Positions 6,923 to 12,386 of a stretch of DNA of 12,386 nucleotides are shown in pieces. The translations under genes were made by a program, and so were the position numbers. The first letter of the stretch is position 1; the number at the start of each line of letters is the position of its first letter. This stretch comes from Azoarcus sp. (GTDB lineage Bacteria > Pseudomonadota > Gammaproteobacteria > Burkholderiales > Rhodocyclaceae). The stretch is from positions 1-12,386 of the forward strand of contig JAIRLA010000229.1 in assembly GCA_031259795.1 (NCBI GenBank). Reading direction: 5' to 3'. A model generated the notes under the pieces. That model was not told the origin of the DNA and did not search any database. It was given only the letters and a program-made list of their open reading frames with translations.

Positions 6923-7522
6923 ATGCATGCGAGTTCGATTCTTCTTTTGTGGATGGCTGCGGCGCTTTGCGTGCAGGTGGCTGAAGGGTGGCGCCTCGCG
7001 GCGTTGGTCGCCGCGAGCCTGGCCGTGGCGCTGGCGTTGGCGCGCGCGCGTTGTGCGAGGCTGCTTGTCCGGGTGCGGGCGCTGTTGTTGGCGATTATTG
7101 TGCTGTTCGCATGGTTTACGCCGGGCGAAGCGGTTTTCGCGGACTGGCCGCGGCTCAGTCCCAGCCGGGAAGGATTGCTGCTGGCGCTCGTCCATGCGGG
7201 CCGTTTGCTGGCGATCGTGTGCTGGACGGCGGTGTTGCTGGCCCGCATGCCGCCCGGACGCTTGGTGAGCGGGCTGTACGCGCTCGCCCGTCCCTGCGCC
7301 GTTTTCGGTCTGCCGGCGGAGAGGGTGGCCATGCGCTTGTTGCTCGTGCTGCGCTATGTCGATGAGGCGCGCCTGGATGGGCGCGGCTGGCGGTACTGGT
7401 TGTCGCCGCCGCCCGCTGGAGGTTTCGAGGCCGTGCGCCTGGTGCGCGAGCGTCCAGGCATGGCGGACGCGGGATTGCTGGCGGCGTTTGCCGTCCTGCT
7501 GGGAATGTGGTGGCTGTGGTGA
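6923..7522 (+). CDS. ECF transporter T-component-like (CbiQ/EcfT family) membrane protein
   Basis: A 199-residue protein with four or five membrane segments. The central part resembles CbiQ/EcfT proteins: an FTPGEAVF turn, then SPSREGLLLALVHAGRLLAI, the LARMPPGRLVSGLYALARP segment, GLPAERVAMRLLLVLRYV, and an EARLDGRGW stretch in the place of the cytoplasmic Ala-Arg-Gly coupling motif. T-components join vitamin- or metal-binding S-components to ATPases. No ATPase or S-component gene is nearby, and it is shorter than usual (about 230-260), so its partner and substrate are unknown. The ATG at 6923 is chosen because the family-like sequence starts there; no clear ribosome site precedes it, and the frame further upstream is repeat DNA. 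Its stop overlaps the truA start by 4 nt. Confidence 0.68.
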   Translation: MHASSILLLWMAAALCVQVAEGWRLAALVAASLAVALALARARCARLLVRVRALLLAIIVLFAWFTPGEAVFADWPRLSPSREGLLLALVHAGRLLAIVCWTAVLLARMPPGRLVSGLYALARPCAVFGLPAERVAMRLLLVLRYVDEARLDGRGWRYWLSPPPAGGFEAVRLVRERPGMADAGLLAAFAVLLGMWWLW

Positions 7523-8328
7523 AGGCGGCGAGGGTCGCGCTCGGCATTGAATACGCGGGAGATGCGTTCGAGGGCTGGCAAAGCCAGGCGCACGGACGCA
7601 CGGTGCAGGATGCCATCGAGCGCGCGCTCGGGATCGTCGCGGGCGAAGCCGTGCGGGTGGCCGCCGCCGGGCGCACCGATGCCGGTGTGCACGCCACCGC
7701 GCAGGTGGCGCATTTCGATACCACGGCGCGGCGTCCGGCGACGGCCTGGGTGCGCGGCGCCAATACTTATTTGCCGCCCGGGGTGGCGATCCGCTGGGCG
7801 GCGGAGGTCGATGAGCGTTTCCATGCCCGCTTTCTCGCGCGCGAGCGCAGTTATCGCTATGTGCTGGTCAATGCGCCGGTGCGTCCGGCGGTGCTGGCCG
7901 GACGGGCGGGATGGTTCCATCTGCCGCTCGATGAGGCGAAGATGGCCGCCGCGGCGCGGCTCCTGCTCGGCGAGCATGATTTTTCCGCGTTCCGCGCCGC
8001 GTCCTGCCAGGCCAGGACGCCGTTGCGGCTCATGCACGAGGCCGCCGTGGCGCGCGAGGGCGGCGTCATCACGTTCGATTTCCGCGCCAACGGTTTTTTG
8101 CACCACATGGTGCGCAATCTCGTCGGCGCCCTGGTGTATGTCGGCAAGGGCGCACAGCCGCCGCAATGGCTCGGCGAGGTGCTGGCAAGCCGCGAGCGAG
8201 CGCGCGCCGCACCGACTTTTGCTCCGGACGGGCTTTATCTTTGCGGCGTGGCGTATCCTCCGGGCTGGCCGCTGCCCGGCGGCGGGCGTATCATCGCCCG
8301 TCCTTGTTTTACCTTTGTCGAAAGCTGA
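7519..8328 (+). CDS. truA: tRNA pseudouridine(38-40) synthase TruA
   Basis: A 269-residue cytosolic enzyme that converts uridines 38, 39 and 40 of the tRNA anticodon arm to pseudouridine. The N-terminal LGIEYAGDAFEGWQSQ, the catalytic loop AGRTDAGVHA with Asp54, FHARFLARERSYRYVL, DFSAFRA and NGFLHHMVRNLVG are all family hallmarks and intact. The length is normal. I choose the GTG at 7519, which overlaps the preceding stop as GTGA and gives the usual short N-terminus; a GTG at 7507 would add four residues and is possible. It is followed by 119 bp before trpF. Confidence 0.96.
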   Translation: MKAARVALGIEYAGDAFEGWQSQAHGRTVQDAIERALGIVAGEAVRVAAAGRTDAGVHATAQVAHFDTTARRPATAWVRGANTYLPPGVAIRWAAEVDERFHARFLARERSYRYVLVNAPVRPAVLAGRAGWFHLPLDEAKMAAAARLLLGEHDFSAFRAASCQARTPLRLMHEAAVAREGGVITFDFRANGFLHHMVRNLVGALVYVGKGAQPPQWLGEVLASRERARAAPTFAPDGLYLCGVAYPPGWPLPGGGRIIARPCFTFVES

Positions 8329-8330
8329 TT

Positions 8331-8409
8331 CCGCCTGGAAATATCCCTCCAGCGGGGCCAATCGAGTAAGTACGGAAGAGGCATGACCTCTTCCGGGCGG
8401 TTTCGCCCG
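8331..8409 (+). promoter_or_regulatory. Stacked hairpins in the truA-trpF gap
   Basis: Three stems lie in the 119-bp gap. Stem 1 pairs 8331-8339 with 8348-8355 (one bulged base). Stem 2 is a perfect 9-bp stem, 8373-8381 with 8387-8395, loop CATGA. Stem 3 pairs 8394-8399 with 8404-8409 and shares two bases with stem 2, so both cannot form fully at once. No T-run follows and no Trp-rich leader peptide is present, so this is not a classical trp attenuator. It could be an RNA processing or pausing site. Confidence 0.4.
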
Positions 8410-8447
8410 GTCAGGGCGCGGCCCGGAATCAATGAACGAACATCCGC

Positions 8448-9086
8448 ATGTCACGACGAACCCGAATCAAGATTTGCGGCCTCACCCGGCCGCAGGATGT
8501 CACGGCGGCGGCGCGGGCGGGCGCCGACGCGCTCGGCTTTGTCTTTTATCCGCCCAGCCCGCGCAATGTTTCCGTGGCGCAGGCCGCCGGGCTGGCGGCC
8601 ATGTTGCCGCCTTTCGTGACCGCCGTCGGTTTGTTCGTCGATCCACAGGCGGACTTCGTGGATGAGGTCTTGCGCCGCGTGCCTTTGCAGTTGCTCCAGT
8701 TCCACGGCGATGAGGACGATGCCCGCTGCGCGGCCTTGTGCGCGCCGCGCGGCCTGCCCTGGATCAAGGCGGTGCGGATGCGGCCCGGAGTCGATCTGCT
8801 AGAATTCTCCGCTTCCTGTCCCGGTGCGAGGGGTCTTTTGGTCGATGCTTTTACCGGGAGCTATGGCGGCGGCGGCGCAACGTTCGACTGGTCGTTGATC
8901 CCCGCCGGTCTCGATCGTCCGCTGGTGCTCGCGGGCGGCCTCGATCCCGATAATGTGGGCGAGGCTATCCGCAGGCTGCGGCCATGGGCGGTCGATGTGT
9001 CGAGCGGGGTGGAAACCGCGAAAGGGGTCAAGGATGCGGCGAAGATTGCCGCTTTTATCGCTGGAGTTCGAGATGCCGATGGCTGA
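8448..9086 (+). CDS. trpF: Phosphoribosylanthranilate isomerase
   Basis: A 212-residue TIM-barrel enzyme of tryptophan synthesis that isomerises N-(5-phosphoribosyl)anthranilate to CdRP. It has the N-terminal RIKICGLTR with the catalytic Cys10, [28 protein letters not shown] with the catalytic Asp133, [10 protein letters not shown] and VDVSSGVE near the phosphate-binding end. Length is standard for a monofunctional TrpF. No clear Shine-Dalgarno precedes the ATG. Its end overlaps trpB by 14 bp, pointing to coupled translation. The trpC, trpD and trpE genes are not in the window. Confidence 0.97.
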   Translation: MSRRTRIKICGLTRPQDVTAAARAGADALGFVFYPPSPRNVSVAQAAGLAAMLPPFVTAVGLFVDPQADFVDEVLRRVPLQLLQFHGDEDDARCAALCAPRGLPWIKAVRMRPGVDLLEFSASCPGARGLLVDAFTGSYGGGGATFDWSLIPAGLDRPLVLAGGLDPDNVGEAIRRLRPWAVDVSSGVETAKGVKDAAKIAAFIAGVRDADG

Positions 9087-10287
9087 GATGCGTTATTCGT
9101 TGCCCGATGCGCGGGGCCATTTCGGCCCTTACGGCGGCGTTTTCGTGGCCGAGACGCTGATGCCGGCGCTGGCGGAATTGCGGGCGGCTTATGAGGCGTG
9201 CGGCACGGACCCGGATTTCGCCGCCGAGTTCGAGCATGAACTCAAGCATTATGTCGGGCGGCCCAGCCCGATCTACCACGCCCGGCGGCTTTCCGGGAAG
9301 CTGGGCGGGGCGCAGCTTCTCCTGAAGCGCGAGGATCTCAACCATACGGGGGCGCACAAGGTCAATAACTGCATCGGGCAGGCGTTGCTGGCCAGGCGCA
9401 TGGGCAAGCCCAGGGTGATCGCCGAGACCGGCGCGGGGCAGCATGGCGTGGCCACCGCCACGATCGCGGCGCGCTACGGTTTCGAGTGCGTGGTGTACAT
9501 GGGTTCCGAGGATGTGAAGCGGCAGGCCGCCAACGTCTATCGCATGAAGCTCCTCGGGGCGACCGTCGTGCCCGTGGAGTCCGGCTCGAAGACGCTCAAG
9601 GATGCGCTCAACGAGGCCATGCGCGACTGGGTGACGAACGTCTCCAACACCTTCTACATCATCGGCACCGTGGCCGGGCCGCATCCCTACCCGGCGATGG
9701 TGCGCGATTTCCAGACGGTGATCGGCAAGGAGTGCCTCGCGCAGATGCCGGAGGCCTTCGGACGCCAGCCCGACGCGGTGATTGCCTGCGTCGGCGGCGG
9801 CTCCAACGCCATCGGGATTTTCCATCCCTATATTCCGCACGAGGGCGTGCGTCTGATCGGCGTCGAGGCGGCGGGGGACGGCATCGCCACGGGCCGCCAC
9901 GCCGCGCCGCTCACGGCCAACGCCAAGGTGGGCGTCCTGCACGGCAACCGCACGTATCTGATGCAGGACGAGAATGGACAGGTCATCGAGACCCACTCCA
10001 TTTCCGCCGGGCTGGATTATCCGGGCGTGGGGCCGGAGCACGCCTGGCTCAAGGATAGCGGGCGCGCCGAATACGTGGCGGTGACCGATGAAGAGGCGCT
10101 CGATGCCTTCCATGCCCTTTGCCGTTTCGAGGGCATCATCCCGGCGCTGGAGTCCGCCCACGCCGTGGCCCATGCCATGAAGATCGCGCCGACGCTCGGC
10201 GAGGACAAGCTCTTGCTGGTCAACCTTTCCGGGCGCGGCGACAAAGACATTCACACCGTGGGCGAACGCTCGGGCATCCGGTTTTGA
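9073..10287 (+). CDS. trpB: Tryptophan synthase beta subunit
   Basis: A 404-residue PLP enzyme that joins indole and serine to make tryptophan, working as an alpha2-beta2 complex with TrpA. Visible hallmarks are [39 protein letters not shown] with the PLP lysine Lys96, [13 protein letters not shown], the phosphate-binding GGGSNAIG and the C-terminal NLSGRGDKD. The ATG at 9073 has GGAG 6 nt upstream and gives the normal length; ATGs at 9079 and 9088 are weaker options. The frame is open further left to 8953, but that part lies inside trpF in another frame. Confidence 0.98.
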   Translation: MPMAEMRYSLPDARGHFGPYGGVFVAETLMPALAELRAAYEACGTDPDFAAEFEHELKHYVGRPSPIYHARRLSGKLGGAQLLLKREDLNHTGAHKVNNCIGQALLARRMGKPRVIAETGAGQHGVATATIAARYGFECVVYMGSEDVKRQAANVYRMKLLGATVVPVESGSKTLKDALNEAMRDWVTNVSNTFYIIGTVAGPHPYPAMVRDFQTVIGKECLAQMPEAFGRQPDAVIACVGGGSNAIGIFHPYIPHEGVRLIGVEAAGDGIATGRHAAPLTANAKVGVLHGNRTYLMQDENGQVIETHSISAGLDYPGVGPEHAWLKDSGRAEYVAVTDEEALDAFHALCRFEGIIPALESAHAVAHAMKIAPTLGEDKLLLVNLSGRGDKDIHTVGERSGIRF

Positions 10288-10313
10288 GCCAGAGCGGCCC
10301 AGATGGGGCTTTT

Positions 10314-11129
10314 ATGTCCAGAATCCAATCCGTTTTCCATGAGTTGCAGGCTGCCGGACGCAAGGCGCTGATTCCTTTCATCACCGCGGGCGACCCCGAT
10401 GGCGAACTCACCGTGCCGCTGATGCGCGCGCTGGTCGCGGGCGGGGCCGACGTCATCGAACTCGGCGTACCGTTCTCCGATCCGATGGCCGACGGGCCGA
10501 CCATCCAGCGCGCTTCGGAACGGGCGCTGGCCGGGGGCATGAGTCTCGCCGGAGTGCTCGACATCGTGCGCGCTTTTCGCGCCGGTGATGCGTCGACGCC
10601 GGTGGTCCTGATGGGCTACGCCAATCCGATCGAGGCGATGGGGCAAGGCGCTTTCGCCGCCGCCGCGCGCGCGGCGGGCGTCGATGGCGTGCTGGTGGTC
10701 GATTATCCGCCCGAAGAATGCGCGGAATTCACCGCATGCCTGCGCGCCGCCGGAGTCGACCAGATTTTCCTGCTCGCCCCGACTTCATCCGTGGAGCGTT
10801 TCCACGATGTCGCCCGCGCCGGCAGCGGCTATGTCTACTATGTATCGCTCAAGGGCGTGACCGGCGCGGCCAATATCGACTTCGACGAACTTGGCCGCCG
10901 CATCCCCGCCGTCCGCGCCGTGGCGGGCATGCCGGTGGGCGTGGGTTTCGGCATCCGTGACGCCGCGGGCGCGCAGAAGATCGGCGCGCTCGCCGACGCG
11001 GTGGTGATCGGCAGCCGCATCGTCGAAGAGATCGAGGCCAGCCCGCGCGCGCAGGCCGCCGCCAATGTCGAAGCCTTTGTGCGCGGCATCCGCGCCGCGC
11101 TCGATGAACTTGCCGGAGCAGGAACATGA
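10314..11129 (+). CDS. trpA: Tryptophan synthase alpha subunit
   Basis: A 271-residue TIM-barrel subunit that cleaves indole-3-glycerol phosphate and feeds indole to TrpB through a tunnel. Catalytic Glu49 ([11 protein letters not shown]) and Asp60 ([11 protein letters not shown]) fall at the same numbers as in the E. coli enzyme. [18 protein letters not shown] and the GVGFGIRD phosphate loop are present. It starts 26 bp after trpB at an ATG with only a weak G-rich ribosome site, and its TGA overlaps the accD ATG as ATGA. The frame continues upstream to 10119 inside trpB, without family sequence. Confidence 0.98.
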   Translation: MSRIQSVFHELQAAGRKALIPFITAGDPDGELTVPLMRALVAGGADVIELGVPFSDPMADGPTIQRASERALAGGMSLAGVLDIVRAFRAGDASTPVVLMGYANPIEAMGQGAFAAAARAAGVDGVLVVDYPPEECAEFTACLRAAGVDQIFLLAPTSSVERFHDVARAGSGYVYYVSLKGVTGAANIDFDELGRRIPAVRAVAGMPVGVGFGIRDAAGAQKIGALADAVVIGSRIVEEIEASPRAQAAANVEAFVRGIRAALDELAGAGT

Positions 11130-11998
11130 GCTGGCTACAGAAACTGCTTCCGCCCCGGATCAAGCGCAGCGAAGGCGCGGCGCGCAACAAGTCGATTCCG
11201 GAAGGGCTGTGGAGCAAGTGTCCGGCCTGCGAGGCGGTGCTGTATCACTCCGATCTCGAAAGCAATCTGCGTGTTTGCCCGAAGTGTGGACACCATCTGC
11301 GCCTCGGCGCGCGCGCCCGGCTCGACATGCTGTTCGATGGCGATGGCCGTCTCGAAATCGGCGGCGAGGTCGTGCCGGTCGACGCGCTCAAATTCAAGGA
11401 TTCGCGCAAGTACCAGGAGCGCCTGAGCGCGGCGGCGAAGGAAACGGGCGAGGCCGACGCGCTTCTGGTCATGCAGGGGACGGTGCTCGGCGCGCCGCTG
11501 ATCGCGGCCGTGTTCGAGTTCGATTTCCTCGGCGGCTCCATGGGGTCGGTGGTGGGCGAGCGTTTTGTGCGCGGCGTCCGCGCCGCGCTCGACCAGCGCC
11601 TGCCGTTTCTTTGCGTCACCGCTTCCGGCGGGGCGCGCATGCAGGAAGGCTTGTTCTCGCTGATGCAGATGGCCAAGACCACGGCGGCGATCACCTTGCT
11701 CGCCCAGAACCAGTTGCCGTTCATTACCTTGCTGACCGATCCGACCATGGGGGGCGTGTCGGCGAGTTTCGCCTTCATGGGCGACGTGGTGATCGCCGAA
11801 CCCGGCGCGCTGATCGGCTTCGCCGGCCCCAGGGTGATCGAGCAGACCGTGCGCGAAAAGCTGCCGGAAGGTTTCCAGCGTTCCGAATTCCTGCTCGAAA
11901 AAGGCGCCATCGACATGATCGTCGACCGTCGCCAACTGCGCGAACGCCTGTCCGGACTCGTCAACCTCCTCAACCGGCAACCGCCCGCCCATGCCTGA
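11126..11998 (+). CDS. accD: Acetyl-CoA carboxylase carboxyltransferase subunit beta
   Basis: A 290-residue subunit that, with AccA, moves the carboxyl group from biotinyl-AccB to acetyl-CoA to make malonyl-CoA, the first step of fatty-acid synthesis. The N-terminal zinc ribbon is complete (Cys32, Cys35, Cys51, Cys54), and the crotonase-like core has [21 protein letters not shown] and [15 protein letters not shown] lies 7 nt before the ATG, inside trpA, and the 4-nt overlap suggests coupled translation. In many beta- and gammaproteobacteria folC comes next, but no folC start is seen before the window edge. Confidence 0.98.
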   Translation: MSWLQKLLPPRIKRSEGAARNKSIPEGLWSKCPACEAVLYHSDLESNLRVCPKCGHHLRLGARARLDMLFDGDGRLEIGGEVVPVDALKFKDSRKYQERLSAAAKETGEADALLVMQGTVLGAPLIAAVFEFDFLGGSMGSVVGERFVRGVRAALDQRLPFLCVTASGGARMQEGLFSLMQMAKTTAAITLLAQNQLPFITLLTDPTMGGVSASFAFMGDVVIAEPGALIGFAGPRVIEQTVREKLPEGFQRSEFLLEKGAIDMIVDRRQLRERLSGLVNLLNRQPPAHA

Positions 11999-12043
11999 TT
12001 CATCATGGGTATCTACACACTCCGAAATAGCTGGCGATGAGAA

Positions 12044-12117
12044 CAGCGGCGCTTCGCGCCGGAACGAGGGGGAGGGGGAAGGATTGGCGCGGCGACCAGC
12101 GCTTCGCAATGACGACG
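12044..12117 (-). repeat. Dispersed repeat A, copy 2, inverted
   Basis: The hairpin CGGCGC-TTC-GCGCCG (12047-12061) is the exact reverse complement of the one at 6797-6811. It is followed by a diverged copy of the GGATTG...CGCAATGACGA element (12081-12117). The order and strand are opposite to copy 1. It begins about 45 bp after accD and may add to transcript ending, though no T-run follows. The remainder of 11999-12386 is repeats and has no gene I can support. Confidence 0.65.
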
Positions 12118-12160
12118 CTTTGCCTTTCTTGCACGACATGACCATCTCTCAATCACAGCC

Positions 12161-12207
12161 GCTTGCCGTCCCCTCCCACTACTGCAAGGCGCTTGCCGTC
12201 CCCTCCC
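12161..12207 (+). repeat. 17-bp direct repeat, two copies 30 bp apart
   Basis: GCTTGCCGTCCCCTCCC occurs at 12161-12177 and again, identical, at 12191-12207. The second copy runs straight into the hairpin of repeat B. It looks like a small duplication within the repeat cluster. Confidence 0.85.
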
Positions 12208-12278
12208 CCGCTTGCGGGGGAGGGTGCCCCGTCAGGGGCGGGAGAGGGTTTCCTTCCATGCGGAGCGCAGCGACGCTG
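12201..12278 (-). repeat. Dispersed repeat B, copy 2, inverted
   Basis: It contains a perfect 11-bp stem with a TT loop (12201-12211 with 12214-12224), a smaller GCCCC/GGGGC stem (12226-12230 with 12235-12239) and then the reverse complement of the GCGTCG...CCCTCTCCC body (12240-12278). Compared with copy 1, an extra 15 bp or so separates the body from the terminal hairpin. Confidence 0.7.
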
Positions 12279-12338
12279 TTTTCTTTGCGGTGGAGCGTGG
12301 ACGAGCGTTTCGTTCCTTCCTTCGCCCCCCTTTTTAAT

Positions 12339-12386
12339 CAGCGTCGCTTCGCTCCGTATGGTTGGAAGCCCTCTCCCGGCCTTCGG
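12339..12386 (+). repeat. Dispersed repeat B, copy 3, cut by the window edge
   Basis: Bases 12339-12377 are the reverse complement of 12240-12278 at 34 of 39 positions, so copies 2 and 3 form a long inverted repeat around a 60-bp spacer (12279-12338). The copy continues past the right edge, so its terminal hairpin is only partly seen. Confidence 0.7.

Noticed and set aside
8329..8447. Classical trp leader-peptide attenuator
   Set aside because: No short frame with tandem Trp codons and no terminator stem followed by a T-run.
9055..10254. Minus-strand frame of 399 codons opposite trpB
   Set aside because: Shadow of trpB, which has every catalytic motif; the antisense product has no recognisable domain.
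12001..12386. Start of folC after accD
   Set aside because: No frame with ligase motifs starts before the window edge; the stretch is repeats.

Overview
The window looks like chromosomal DNA of a GC-rich betaproteobacterium. The main clue is the run truA-trpF-trpB-trpA-accD, a gene order typical of that class. Genus cannot be read from the sequence. The best outside anchors are TruA, TrpB and AccD, which are complete with intact catalytic residues.

Left part (1-6471). A few dozen codons of an FMN-dependent azoreductase (azoR-like) run off the left edge on the + strand. Convergent to it lies a very large minus-strand gene (222-5279, 1685 residues). It encodes a trypsin-fold domain, a STAND-type P-loop ATPase and 25 full copies of a 40-residue TPR/PPR-like repeat. 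This layout is that of bacterial STAND immune receptors (Avs-like). The trypsin-fold part keeps its serine but has lost the His and Asp of the triad, while the ATPase motifs are intact. Upstream of it on the same strand is a YedE-type (putative selenium/sulfur) membrane transporter.

Middle gap (6472-6922). No gene; it holds three kinds of short repeat and a good extended -10 promoter facing right.

Right part (6923-11998). A tight + strand operon: an ECF-transporter T-like membrane protein, truA, trpF, trpB, trpA, accD. Several junctions overlap (7519-7522, 9073-9086, 11126-11129). It combines tRNA modification, the last steps of tryptophan synthesis and the first step of fatty-acid synthesis. 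The one long gap inside it (8329-8447) contains stacked hairpins.

Right edge (11999-12386). No gene; inverted copies of the same two repeat families seen upstream of the operon, so the operon is bracketed in the order B-A-genes-A'-B', followed by a further B copy cut by the window edge.

The most interesting item is the 222-5279 gene: a probable pseudoprotease-STAND-solenoid receptor with an unusually uniform repeat array.
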